Positions 41,982-50,265 of a stretch of DNA of 64,000 nt are shown piece by piece. Within the stretch, counting starts at the first letter, position 1; each line of letters starts with the position of its first letter. The translations under genes were made by a program, and so were the position numbers. The notes under the pieces were generated by a model. The model was not told where the DNA came from, made no database searches, and saw only the letters and a program-made list of their open reading frames with translations. The stretch covers positions 4,216,001 to 4,280,000 of the forward strand of contig NZ_CP133771.1 of assembly GCF_031348265.1 (NCBI RefSeq). The letters run 5' to 3'. Origin of the DNA: Streptomyces collinus. GTDB lineage: Bacteria; Actinomycetota; Actinomycetes; Streptomycetales; Streptomycetaceae.

Positions 41982-42704
41982 ATGGGGCAGGGGCGGGGTT
42001 GGGAGGGCGCGGTCCTCAGACTGATGCGCGGCAAGGACTTCGAGTTCACGGTGACGGACGTCGAGGACGTCACCCCGGAGTACCGGCGGCTGCGCTTCAC
42101 CGACGGCGGTCTGCTCGCCGCCACCGGAGTGCACCCCACCATGTGGGTACGGCTGTGGTTCGACAACGCGGGCAAACCGCACCAGCGGGCCTACACCCTG
42201 GTCGACCCGGACGCCGAGGCCGGCACCTTCCAGCTGGAGTTCGCCCTGCACGAGGGGTGCGCCAGCGACTGGGCCAGGGCGGCGAAACCGGGCGACACGA
42301 TCGAGGCGACCGTCCAGGGCACCGGCTTCGAGCACCCGAGCCCCGCGCCCTCGCACGTCTTCGCCGTCGGCGACCCGGCCTCGCTCCCGGCCATCAACTC
42401 CCTCCTGGACGCCCTGGGCTCCGCCCCCGCCACCGTCTGGTTCGAGGGCGGCGACGACGACCTGCCGTTCCGCACCGACCCGGACCGGCACGAGCTGCGC
42501 AAGGTGCCGCGCCAGGACTCCGGCGCGCACCTCGTCGACCGGGTGAAGGCGGACCTGCCCGGCCTGCTCCGGGAGACGGCCGACCCGTACGTCTGGATCG
42601 CCTGCGACACCGCGACGACCCGTGCCCTCGGGGCGTACGTCCGCAAGGAACTGGGCCTGCCCAGGCAGCGGGTGCACGCGCTGGGGTACTGGCGGGCGAC
42701 CTGA
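41982..42704 (+). CDS. Siderophore-interacting protein (ferric-siderophore reductase)
   Basis: A 240-residue flavin-dependent reductase of the ViuB/SIP family. The FAD-binding domain has LRFTDGGLL, QRAYTLVDPDAEAGTFQLEFALHEG (RxYT motif) and GDTIEATVQGTGF. The C-terminal NAD(P)H-type domain has VFAVGDPASLPAINSLLDAL and VWIACDTATTRALGAYVRKELG. It releases iron from imported siderophores by reduction in the cytosol. It starts 45 bases after the iron box. Confidence 0.93.
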   Translation: MGQGRGWEGAVLRLMRGKDFEFTVTDVEDVTPEYRRLRFTDGGLLAATGVHPTMWVRLWFDNAGKPHQRAYTLVDPDAEAGTFQLEFALHEGCASDWARAAKPGDTIEATVQGTGFEHPSPAPSHVFAVGDPASLPAINSLLDALGSAPATVWFEGGDDDLPFRTDPDRHELRKVPRQDSGAHLVDRVKADLPGLLRETADPYVWIACDTATTRALGAYVRKELGLPRQRVHALGYWRAT

Positions 42705-42740
42705 GCGGCGGCCGGGCCCGCCCCGGGGGATGATCGGGGC

Positions 42741-43334
42741 ATGGACGTCACACTTCACCTCGCCCAGGATCCCGAGGCCGACGCGCTGCTCGGCCGCAGC
42801 CCGCTCGCCGCGCTGGTCGGCATGCTGCTGGACCAGCAGGTTCCGATGGAGTGGGCGTTCAAGGGCCCGGCGACGATCGCCCAGCGGCTCGGCGGCGACG
42901 ACCTGGACGCGCACGAGATCGCCGCGCACGAGCCGGAGGCCTTCGCCGCGCTGCTGTCCCAGAAGCCGGCGGTGCACCGCTACCCGGGCTCCATGGCCAA
43001 GCGGATCCAGCAGCTGTGCCAGTACCTCGTCGAGCACTACGACGGCGACGCCGAGGCCGTCTGGAAGGACGCCGGCACCGGCAAGGACCTGCTGAAGCGG
43101 CTCGCGGAACTGCCCGGCTTCGGCAAGCAGAAGGCCCAGATCTTCCTCGCCCTCCTCGGCAAGCAGCTCGGGGTGCGGCCCACGGGCTGGCGCGAGGCGG
43201 CGGGCTCCTACGGCGAGCCGGACTCGTTCCGCTCGGTCGCCGACATCACCGGCCCCGAATCGCTGGTCAAGGTCCGGGCCCACAAGCAGGAGATGAAGGC
43301 AGCGGCCAAGGCGTCCAAGGCGGGCGGAAAGTAG
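42741..43334 (+). CDS. HhH-GPD-type base-excision protein
   Basis: A 197-residue DNA-repair-like protein: LHLAQDPEADALLGRSPLAALVGMLLDQQVPMEWAF at the start and the helix-hairpin-helix LKRLAELPGFGKQKAQIFLALLGKQLG (about 112-136), followed by a basic tail. This is the short actinobacterial HhH-GPD group. The catalytic Asp of glycosylases after the HhH is not obvious, so activity is uncertain. It is 36 bases after the SIP gene and may be cotranscribed. Confidence 0.85.
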   Translation: MDVTLHLAQDPEADALLGRSPLAALVGMLLDQQVPMEWAFKGPATIAQRLGGDDLDAHEIAAHEPEAFAALLSQKPAVHRYPGSMAKRIQQLCQYLVEHYDGDAEAVWKDAGTGKDLLKRLAELPGFGKQKAQIFLALLGKQLGVRPTGWREAAGSYGEPDSFRSVADITGPESLVKVRAHKQEMKAAAKASKAGGK

Positions 43335-43547
43335 CCGCCGCGCCTCCGGCGGCGGGTAGGACGCGAGCACCGGTCGGCCGGCCCGGGCGGGTGGCCGCCG
43401 GCGGTGAAGCGTGGCCGATGCGGGGCGGCTGCACGCCTGGCCCGCCCGAGGGGGGCGCGGGCAAGCGGCGAGCCGCGGCCGCACCGACGCCGCCCTTCCG
43501 GCGCTGAGCGCTCGGCCGCCGGCCGCAGGTTCGCCCAGAGCCACCGG

Positions 43548-43728
43548 CTAGGTCGTGTCCGCAAAGTCCCGTCGTCCGCCCGGAGGGCGGGCCCCGCGGC
43601 GTCTGGTGCGTGCTCTCGGTGCGCCGGGCGGAGTCCCTCGTACTGGATGTACTTGGGGCTTCGTCCGGTGCGGCGAGAGTGCGTGCCAGGCGTCGCGGGG
43701 CAGGCGGGACTTTGCGGACACGGCCTAG
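43548..43728. mobile_element. 181-bp MITE-like palindromic element with CTAG duplication
   Basis: Terminal inverted repeats GTCGTGTCCGCAAAGTCCCG (43552-43571) and its complement at 43705-43724 match at 19 of 20 positions. They are flanked by CTAG on both sides (43548-43551, 43725-43728), a likely target duplication. The interior is also an imperfect palindrome centred near 43640 (GTAC-tggat-GTAC). There is no transposase. I recall the terminal sequence as recurrent in Streptomyces genomes. Confidence 0.85.
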
Positions 43729-44244
43729 CAGCGGGCACGCGAGACGGCGGCGTCGGCCCGCAGCCGGAACGTCCGCCATAGCCGGATACGGGCATCGAAC
43801 TCCTGGCCGCCCGAAGCCACCCGCGAGCAGGCTGCGGCCAAGGGACACGGGCCTCGGGCCGCTGACCCGAGGTCACCAGGCCACCGGCAAGCAGGGCATC
43901 GAGTCCTGGCCCACAGGGCCCCCGAGCAGCAGCATGCACCCCGGGCACCCGCACCGGCCCCGACACGTCGGTGTCATTCGGCCGGCCCGGCTCAGGTGGC
44001 AGCTGCCTGCGGTGCGAACCCAGCATGAACCATGAGCGAGCCACCCGACGGCTCCCCCAGGAGCCCGGAGCACGACGCCTCCGACATACGACGCCCCGCA
44101 CCCTCGGACCCGCGCCGCGGGGAAGCGGGAGGCGTGAGGACCCGGTGTCCCGGCACCACCCGGCTCCTCACCGGCTTGGGCCGAGCGAGCGGATCTCGCG
44201 GACTGCGGGATGAGCCGCGCGGACCGCGGGGGGAATGACGTCCC
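43729..44244. other. Gap with no convincing gene
   Basis: About 515 bases without a frame that I would call. An open frame 44032-44238 (+) has acceptable codon use at its start but no match and no ribosome site. Other frames are shadows. It may be decayed sequence behind the MITE. Confidence 0.35.
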
Positions 44245-44577
44245 GTGGCCCCCGAACCGCAGCCGGAACCCCGCGGCCCCCGCCGGCACATCTGGCTGCG
44301 GGTGCTCGTCCTGCTGCTCGCCCTGCTCGTACCGGGCGCCCACGCCGAGGCCATGACGGGACCGACGGCGACCGTCTCCGGCGAGAGCACCACCGTCGAG
44401 TGCGACCTCCTCGACACGGCCCTGCGCCCACCGGCCCGGGGCGTCCGCCGCACCGCCGCTCCGCCGGCCCCCGCCCCGCTCCCCGGGCCCGCCCACACCG
44501 CACGGCTCCCCCTGCCCGTCCCGGCGGACCCGCCGTACGACCCCCGTCCCCTGCGTTCCGAGGTCCTGCGCTGCTGA
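44245..44577 (+). CDS. Small secreted or membrane-anchored protein, unknown
   Basis: A 110-residue protein with a basic N-terminus (EPRGPRRHIWLR) followed by a hydrophobic helix (VLVLLLALLVPGAHA) that looks like a signal peptide ending at AHA, then a Pro/Ala-rich mature part with a single Cys pair (ECDLL..., VLRC). It starts with GTG. Unknown function; the codon use is strongly G/C-ending, which supports it as a gene. Confidence 0.55.
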   Translation: MAPEPQPEPRGPRRHIWLRVLVLLLALLVPGAHAEAMTGPTATVSGESTTVECDLLDTALRPPARGVRRTAAPPAPAPLPGPAHTARLPLPVPADPPYDPRPLRSEVLRC

Positions 44578-44650
44578 CCAGACCGGCCCGGCCCCGGTCC
44601 GTCCGTCCCGCACGGAACCAGAACGACGAGGAACGACGAGGAACCCAGCC

Positions 44651-44830
44651 ATGCTCCAGGACCCGTACGCGGTCATGCGCGCCCTCCTGCGCGCGGAAGC
44701 CGCCCGCAGCGCCCCCAAGCCCCATCCTCACCCCCACTCCCCCTCCCAGCCGGACTCCCGGAAGCCGCCGCAGCCCCCGGAGGGGAAGGGACAGGGGCAG
44801 AAGCAGGGGCAGGGAAGAGATCGCGGCTGA
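44651..44830 (+). CDS. 59-residue small protein, unknown
   Basis: ATG at 44651 opens a 59-codon frame: a helical start LQDPYAVMRALLRAEAARS followed by a His/Pro/Ser-rich and then Gln/Gly/Lys-rich tail. A duplicated ten-base unit GAACGACGAG lies just before it and supplies a GAGGAA ribosome site. It is convergent with the HerA-like gene. Too short for firm judgement. Confidence 0.45.
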   Translation: MLQDPYAVMRALLRAEAARSAPKPHPHPHSPSQPDSRKPPQPPEGKGQGQKQGQGRDRG

Positions 44831-44915
44831 CGCAACCCGCGCGGCGGAGGCGCGCACGCCTCCGCCGCCCCCATCGACTCCGCCCCGTGGCACACCGCCT
44901 CCGCCGCGCGGCCGC

Positions 44916-46517
44916 CTACCGCCTGCGCCGGCCCGAACGCCGTGCCGTGCCGAACAGTGATCGGGTGATCTCCCGGCCGATCTGTGTCCCCACCGACCGG
45001 GCCAGCGACCTGAAGACGCCGCTCTCGGCCACCCGCTCCGCCATGGACTGCTGTTCCTCGGCCCGCCCACCCCGCCCGGGGGCGGCGTCCAGCATCTCGT
45101 CGGGCCCCTTGGCCCCCCGACCCCGCTCCAGCCGCTCGTACGCCGACTCCCGGTCCACGGCGCGGGCGTACCGCTCGTACAGCGGCGACCCGGCCACGGC
45201 CCGCTCCAGGGCGTCCTGCCCGAGCGGGCCCATCAGGGACTCGGGCGCCCGCAGCCGGGTCGCGGCGACGGGAGTCGGCGCGCCCTTCTCGCTCAGCACC
45301 GTCACGACCGCCTCGCCCGTCCCCAGGTTGGTCAGCACCTCTTCGAGGTCGTAGGGCGACTTGGGGAAGGTCTTCACCGTGGCGTTCAGGGCCTTCTGGT
45401 CGTCGGGCGTGAAGGCCCGCAGCGCGTGCTGGACGCGGTTGCCGAGCTGGGCGAGGACGTCGGCGGGAACGTCCTTCGGGGTCTGCGTCACGAAGAAGAC
45501 CCCGACCCCTTTCGAGCGAATCAGGCGCACGGTCTGCGTGAGCGACTCCAGGAACGCCTCGGAGGCGTCGTCGAAGAGCAGGTGCGCCTCGTCCAGGAAG
45601 AACACCAGGCGCGGCTTGTCGACGTCGCCCAGCTCGGGCAGGTCGTGGAAGAGATCGGCGAGCAGCCACATCAGAAAGGTCGAGAACAGCTGCGGCCGCT
45701 CCTGTACGGCGCTCAGCTCCAGGACGGAGACCACGCCCCGCCCGTCCTCCGCGGTCCGCAGCAGCTCACCCGTGTCGAACTCCGGCTCCCCGAAGAACCC
45801 GGACGCGCCCTGCGCCTCGAAGGCGGTGAGGGACCGCAGGATCACCCCGGCCGTGGCCGCCGACAGACCGCCGACGGTCTTCAGCTCCGACTTGCCCTCG
45901 TCCGAGGTCAGGAAGGTCACGACCGCCCTGAGGTCCTTGAGGTCGATCAGTTCCAGACCCTTGCTGTCGGCGTAGTGGAAGACCAGCGCGAGGGACTGCT
46001 CCTGCGTCCGGTTCAGCCGCAGCACCTTGGACAGCAGCAGCGGGCCGAACCCGGTGACCGTCGCCCGGACGGGGATGCCGCGCCCGATGCCGCCCAGGGC
46101 GTAGTACTCGGCCGGGAACCCGGTCGCCGTCCAGCGCTGGTGGACGTCCGCGGCCCGGCCCTCGACCCGCGTGTCCGGGTGGCCCGGCGCGGCGATCCCG
46201 GACAGGTCCCCCTTGATGTCGGCGAGGAAGACCGGCACGCCCTGGGCGGACAGCTGCTCGGCGATCAGCTGGAGCGTCTTGGTCTTGCCGGTGCCGGTGG
46301 CGCCGGCGACCAGCCCGTGGCGGTTGAGCATCGCCAGCGGCACCCGGACCTGCGCGTCCGGCAGGCACTGTCCGTCCCACAGCAGGGCGCCCAGATGGAG
46401 GGCCGGGCCGGAGAAGGCGTAGCCGGAGGCGATCCGCAGGGCCTCCTGGGGAAGGGCGGCGGCGCGCGCGGACACCTCCGGGGCGGAGGCCGACGGCATG
46501 GTCTCGCGGTCCGGCAT
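44916..46517 (-). CDS. HerA-like (DUF853) P-loop ATPase
   Basis: A 533-residue motor ATPase of the HerA/FtsK superfamily. Walker A is GATGTGKTKT (72-81), Walker B FFLDEAHLLF (about 305), with the Gln-containing FVTQTPKDVP sensor segment and a basic C-terminal tail. The family is annotated as helicase HerA-like; no NurA nuclease partner is visible nearby, which bacterial DUF853 proteins also lack. The ATG at 46517 is used; Met7 is an alternative. It is divergent from a small unknown gene. Confidence 0.9.
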   Translation of the reverse strand: MPDRETMPSASAPEVSARAAALPQEALRIASGYAFSGPALHLGALLWDGQCLPDAQVRVPLAMLNRHGLVAGATGTGKTKTLQLIAEQLSAQGVPVFLADIKGDLSGIAAPGHPDTRVEGRAADVHQRWTATGFPAEYYALGGIGRGIPVRATVTGFGPLLLSKVLRLNRTQEQSLALVFHYADSKGLELIDLKDLRAVVTFLTSDEGKSELKTVGGLSAATAGVILRSLTAFEAQGASGFFGEPEFDTGELLRTAEDGRGVVSVLELSAVQERPQLFSTFLMWLLADLFHDLPELGDVDKPRLVFFLDEAHLLFDDASEAFLESLTQTVRLIRSKGVGVFFVTQTPKDVPADVLAQLGNRVQHALRAFTPDDQKALNATVKTFPKSPYDLEEVLTNLGTGEAVVTVLSEKGAPTPVAATRLRAPESLMGPLGQDALERAVAGSPLYERYARAVDRESAYERLERGRGAKGPDEMLDAAPGRGGRAEEQQSMAERVAESGVFRSLARSVGTQIGREITRSLFGTARRSGRRRR

Positions 46518-46623
46518 ATTCAGGCCCCTGTTCCCGGTTCGTTCCGCCTTGTGGTGATTTTTTCAGCGTCGCACTCGCCCGCCATGGCTGCGCCCGGAAG
46601 GTCTTGACCGGTAGGCTTTCCGT

Positions 46624-46920
46624 GTGATCTTCAAGCGCATCGGAAACGGCCGGCCGTACCCCGACCACGGCCGGGAAAGCACCCGGCAGTGGGCGGACGT
46701 CGCGCCGCGCCCGGTCCGCCTCGATCAGCTCGTGACGACCAAGGGTCAGCTCGATCTGGAAACACTGCTCGCCGAGGACTCCACGTTCTACGGCGACCTC
46801 TTCGCGCACGTCGTGAAGTGGCAGGGCGACCTGTACCTGGAGGACGGGCTGCACCGCGCGGTGCGGGCGGCGCTCCAGCAGCGCCAGGTGCTGCACGCGC
46901 GCGTGCTCGAACTGGACTGA
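46624..46920 (+). CDS. Conserved 98-residue actinobacterial protein
   Basis: IFKRIGNGRPYPDHGRESTRQWADVAPRPVRLDQLVTTKGQLDL is followed by DSTFYGDLFAHVVKWQGDLYLEDGLHRAVRAALQQRQVLHARVLEL. It is a compact alpha/beta protein with a GTG start. I recall it as widely conserved next to this region, sometimes labelled VapB-like. No toxin partner is present, so a toxin-antitoxin role is not supported by the context. Confidence 0.8.
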   Translation: MIFKRIGNGRPYPDHGRESTRQWADVAPRPVRLDQLVTTKGQLDLETLLAEDSTFYGDLFAHVVKWQGDLYLEDGLHRAVRAALQQRQVLHARVLELD

Positions 46921-47017
46921 TCCCCGCCGGTCGCGGGTTGGCCCTTTCGGGTTCCGCCGGGCGACATCGAATGATCATCTAGTAGGCATCGCCGCCCGGG
47001 CGCACTACGCTGCGCTC

Positions 47018-47659
47018 ATGAGCATGCTGACTCCCCCCGGCATGGGCGGCAAGTACCGCATCAAGGGCAACAAGCACCCCCGGATGCGCCGGCCCCGGCG
47101 GCGCGGCAGGCTCGTCGTCCTGACCGTCGCGTCCGTCGTCGTCCTCGGCGTGGGCGGCTGGGGCACGCTGCAGCTCATCGACGTTTTCACCGGCGGTGGC
47201 AAGAAGGCTTCGGCGGCCGGTGACGGGACGGACTGCGGCACCACGACCAAGGCGAGCCCCTCGCCCAGCGCCAAGCCCCTGCCCCAGCCGCGCACGATCA
47301 CCGTCAACGTCCTCAACGCCACCACCCGCGGCGGTCTGGCGAAGAAGACGGCCGACGAGCTGAAGAAGCGCGGCTTCAAGATCGGCGACGTGGGCAACGC
47401 GACCGAGCAGTACGACAAGAAGGTCAAGGGCACCGGTCTGCTGCTCGGCCCCGCCGCCGCGCTCGACACCTCGCTGCCCGTGCTCGGCACCCAGCTCCCG
47501 GGCGCCGAACGGCGTACCGAGGCGGCCCGCAAGGGCGCCGCCGTCGACCTCGTGATCGGGGACGGCTTCAAGGAGCTGGCGAAGAAGCCGGACGCCGACC
47601 GGGCACTGACGAAGCTCGCCACGCCCGAGCCGGCGCCCACGACGAAGAAGGGCTGCTGA
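47018..47659 (+). CDS. Membrane-anchored LytR_C domain protein
   Basis: A 213-residue protein: basic cytoplasmic head (KHPRMRRPRRRGR), one transmembrane helix (about 31-53), a Thr/Ser/Pro linker and an extracytoplasmic LytR C-terminal domain (about 95-190: TITVNVLNATTRGGLAKKTADELKKRGFKIGDVGNA, then VDLVIGDGF). LytR_C domains accompany cell-wall glycopolymer transferases, but the catalytic LCP domain is absent here. ATG at 47018 (MSMLTPPGMGGKYRIKG). Confidence 0.88.
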   Translation: MSMLTPPGMGGKYRIKGNKHPRMRRPRRRGRLVVLTVASVVVLGVGGWGTLQLIDVFTGGGKKASAAGDGTDCGTTTKASPSPSAKPLPQPRTITVNVLNATTRGGLAKKTADELKKRGFKIGDVGNATEQYDKKVKGTGLLLGPAAALDTSLPVLGTQLPGAERRTEAARKGAAVDLVIGDGFKELAKKPDADRALTKLATPEPAPTTKKGC

Positions 47660-47673
47660 GAGGCCCCTCCGGC

Positions 47674-48309
47674 CTACTCGGCCGCCCCGTACATGCGGTC
47701 GCCCGCGTCGCCGAGGCCCGGGACGATGTAGCCGTGCTCGTTCAGGTGCTCGTCGACCGAGGCGGTCACGACCGTCACCGGCGTGCCCGCGAGCTCGCGC
47801 TCCATGATCTCGACGCCCTCCGGGGCGGCCAGCAGCACCACCGCGGTCACGTCGTCGGCGCCGCGCCGGATCAGCTCCTGGATCGCCGCGACCAGCGTGC
47901 CGCCGGTGGCGAGCATCGGGTCGAGCACGTACACCTGACGCCCCGACAGGTCCTCCGGCATCCGCGTCGCGTACGTGGAGGCCTGGAGCGTCTCCTCGTT
48001 GCGGATCATGCCGAGGAAGCCCACCTCGGCGGTCGGCAGCAGCCGGACCATGCCGTCCAGCATGCCGAGCCCGGCCCGCAGGATCGGCACCACCAGCGGG
48101 CGCGGGTGGGACAGCTTGACGCCCGTGGTCCGCGCGACCGGCGTCTGGATGTCGACCTGTTCGGTGCGCACGTCACGCGTGGCCTCGTAGGCGAGCAGGG
48201 TGACCAGCTCGTCGGCGAGACGGCGGAAGGTCGCGGAGTCGGTGCGCTGGTCGCGCAGCGTGGTGAGCTTGTGGGCGACCAGAGGGTGGTCGACGACGTG
48301 GAGACGCAT
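47674..48309 (-). CDS. upp: Uracil phosphoribosyltransferase
   Basis: A 211-residue pyrimidine-salvage enzyme making UMP from uracil and PRPP. It starts [23 protein letters not shown]; the PRPP site is in [18 protein letters not shown] and the uracil-binding end in [17 protein letters not shown]. All family motifs are present. It is convergent with the LytR_C gene, only 14 bases apart. Confidence 0.97.
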   Translation of the reverse strand: MRLHVVDHPLVAHKLTTLRDQRTDSATFRRLADELVTLLAYEATRDVRTEQVDIQTPVARTTGVKLSHPRPLVVPILRAGLGMLDGMVRLLPTAEVGFLGMIRNEETLQASTYATRMPEDLSGRQVYVLDPMLATGGTLVAAIQELIRRGADDVTAVVLLAAPEGVEIMERELAGTPVTVVTASVDEHLNEHGYIVPGLGDAGDRMYGAAE

Positions 48310-48432
48310 GTCCACAACATTAACCGGGCGGGGTACCCCGGACCGCACGGCGAGCCCGCCGTCCGGCCCTCACCCGGTCACCGGCGTCAAACGGCCCGTC
48401 CGGGGGAAGGCGGAAGGGACGGACTGGGGGTG

Positions 48433-48675
48433 GTGAACCTGATGCCCGACCGGAAATTCCGAGACGATCCGTCGCCGCGCACGCGGCCGGGGACGGGCCC
48501 GGAGCCCGACCTGACGAACGGGACCGACGAGTCCGACGCCGAGCGCCGCCGGCGTCGCGCCCGGTTCCTGCGCGATCTGGCGGAGGCCCGGGAGCTGCGC
48601 GACCGCGTCCAGCCGCGCCGCGCCAAGACGGCCCGGCTGCGGCACGCCATGCGCATGCGCACCTTCCGCTGGTAG
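48433..48675 (+). CDS. Small arginine-rich protein
   Basis: About 80 residues: an acidic/Pro-rich first half (PSPRTRPGTGPEPDLTNGTDESDAE) and a very basic helical second half (RRRRRARFLRDLAEARELRD, RRAKTARLRHAMRMRTFRW), suggesting nucleic-acid contact. The start may be GTG at 48433 or ATG at 48442. It is divergent from upp. Unknown function. Confidence 0.65.
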   Translation: MNLMPDRKFRDDPSPRTRPGTGPEPDLTNGTDESDAERRRRRARFLRDLAEARELRDRVQPRRAKTARLRHAMRMRTFRW

Positions 48676-48951
48676 GAAACGGGTGGGAGATCCCCCGGCA
48701 AAGATCACGAACCGCGCGGCGATTGTCGCGGGTGACCGTGCGTGGAGCGGGGCAAAGCCGCGTACGATCCGCAGGTGGCGGCAACGGGCGTGTGAAGGGA
48801 ACTGCTCAACACAGGGAGCCGAAGACGTCCCCTGAACGCCTTGTTTCTGCCACGATTCCGAGTGGGTGGGGCTCGGACGAGCACTCCCCGCCCGTAACCT
48901 CCGCCGGGGGGACCCCCAACCGGCACGCCTAAGACCAGTGGGAGAGTCACG

Positions 48952-49494
48952 GTGTACTTCGCCGCACTGCTCGCGCGCACCGAAGACGGGTGGGAAGCGA
49001 GCGACACAGAGCTCGACGATGTGGAGACCCTGTCGGATCTGGCCGACCTGGCCCGTGAAGCCTCCCCCGACGAGGACACGGTGCTCGTGCTCATCGAGCA
49101 GGAGGACGCCTGGTTCGGGGTCGTCCGCGTGGACGGCGAGGAGGACCCTCGCATCTACGTCTCGGACGCCGCCGCCGCTGCCCGCAGCAGCTACGGCGAG
49201 ATCCTGCTCACCGACGAGCTGCTGGGCCGCGATCCGGACGACGGGGACGACCTCGACGCCCTCGACCTCGACGGCACCGAGGACGGTGAATCCGACGAGG
49301 ACGACGATGACGCCGAGGACGGCGCCGGGCCCGCCGGCTCCGCCGAGTCCGTGCCGCACGGCCCGGTCGGCGACGCCCTGATCCTCGACGACCTCGGCGT
49401 GAGCGAGAAGGAACTGCGCCTGATGTCGACGGAAGCCGTCACCGAGATCGCCGAGTCCCTGGGCGCCTCGGAGACCCTGGAGACCGTCCGCTGA
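48952..49494 (+). CDS. TadA-associated acidic protein
   Basis: A 180-residue acidic protein starting YFAALLARTEDGWEASDTELDDVETLSDLADLAR, with a central Asp/Glu-rich stretch (about 95-125) and a short C-terminal helical part (DDLGVSEKELRLMSTEAVTEIAESLG). The family occurs directly upstream of tadA in actinobacteria and is annotated as tRNA-adenosine-deaminase-associated; its action is not known. GTG start. Confidence 0.88.
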   Translation: MYFAALLARTEDGWEASDTELDDVETLSDLADLAREASPDEDTVLVLIEQEDAWFGVVRVDGEEDPRIYVSDAAAAARSSYGEILLTDELLGRDPDDGDDLDALDLDGTEDGESDEDDDDAEDGAGPAGSAESVPHGPVGDALILDDLGVSEKELRLMSTEAVTEIAESLGASETLETVR

Positions 49495-49550
49495 CCGGTC
49501 GTACCACCGCGGGGCCGCCGGATCCGGTCCGTGACCCCTGGCGGCCCGCG

Positions 49551-49982
49551 ATGCGACTCGCCCTGGACGAGGCCGCCGAGGCCGTCCGGGGCGGGGACGT
49601 CCCCGTCGGCGCCGTCGTCCTGGCCCCGGACGGCGCGACCGTGCTCGCGGCCGGGCACAACGAACGCGAGGCCGGCGGCGATCCGACGGCCCACGCGGAG
49701 CTCCTCGCCCTGCGGCGGGCCGCGGCCGCCCTCGGCGCGTGGCGGCTCGCCGGCTGCACCCTCGTGGTCACGCTGGAGCCCTGCACGATGTGCGCGGGCG
49801 CGATCCAGCAGTCCCGCGTCGACCGGCTCGTCTACGGCGCCCGCGACGAGAAGGCGGGCGCGGCCGGTTCCCTCTGGGATCTGGTCCGCGACCGGCGGCT
49901 CAACCACCGGCCCGAGGTGATCGAGGGCGTGCTCGCCGAGGAGTGCGCCGGGCTGCTCACGGCGTTCTTCCGGGGCCGCTGA
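49551..49982 (+). CDS. tadA: tRNA-specific adenosine deaminase
   Basis: A 143-residue enzyme that makes inosine at the wobble base of tRNA-Arg(ACG). The zinc site is complete: His48 and the proton-shuttle Glu50 in TAHAELLAL, and Cys78/Cys81 in EPCTMCAG. The listed ATG is the first ordinary start, but the conserved helix DPWRPAMRLALDEA begins upstream of it in the same frame. The only initiator-like codon there is CTG at 49491, overlapping the previous stop as CTGA. The real protein may therefore be about 20 residues longer. Confidence 0.92.
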   Translation: MRLALDEAAEAVRGGDVPVGAVVLAPDGATVLAAGHNEREAGGDPTAHAELLALRRAAAALGAWRLAGCTLVVTLEPCTMCAGAIQQSRVDRLVYGARDEKAGAAGSLWDLVRDRRLNHRPEVIEGVLAEECAGLLTAFFRGR

Positions 49983-50027
49983 ATACCGATTTCAAAGCAT
50001 GCGGCTCCTTGCTGTAAGGTCTCCCTC

Positions 50028-50112
50028 GGTAGCGTGTCCGAGCGGCCGAAGGAGCTCGCCTCGAAAGCGAGTGTGGCGCAAGTCACCGAGGGTTCAAATC
50101 CCTCCGCTACCG
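50028..50112 (+). tRNA. tRNA-Ser(CGA), integration target
   Basis: An 85-base class II tRNA: acceptor GGTAGCG/CGCTACC, anticodon loop CTCGAAA (anticodon CGA), long variable arm, T loop GTTCAAATC. Its 3' part (from 50059) is repeated exactly at 51945-51999, so it served as the attachment site of an integrative element and remains intact. Confidence 0.95.
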
Positions 50113-50113
50113 C
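50059..50113. repeat. Left attachment repeat (att), 55 bp
   Basis: The 3' half of tRNA-Ser(CGA), from the anticodon arm to one base past the discriminator. It is identical in all 55 bases to 51945-51999. Confidence 0.93.
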
Positions 50114-50265
50114 AGGTAGACGAAGGGTCCGGCTCGATGAGCCGGACCCTTCGCGCGTCTCCGTCTCAGTTCCCGTCTCGATTGAGCTTCTCCCATCCGG
50201 CGGGCGTCTTGTCTCCGGCCGCGACAGGAGGCTCAGTCGATCCGAGTGTGTGAACGGGCTTCGTC

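Noticed and set aside
44168-45669. Large minus-strand frames overlapping the end of the HerA-like gene
   Set aside because: Gly/Arg-rich shadows of the two real genes without family pattern.
46624-46920. VapB-type antitoxin identity
   Set aside because: There is no adjacent toxin-like gene and the sequence lacks a clear ribbon-helix-helix or AbrB pattern; kept as a conserved unknown.
46960-47017. Second iron box near TGATCATCTAGTAGGC
   Set aside because: It matches the 19-bp iron-box consensus too poorly, and the neighbouring genes have no iron-related role.
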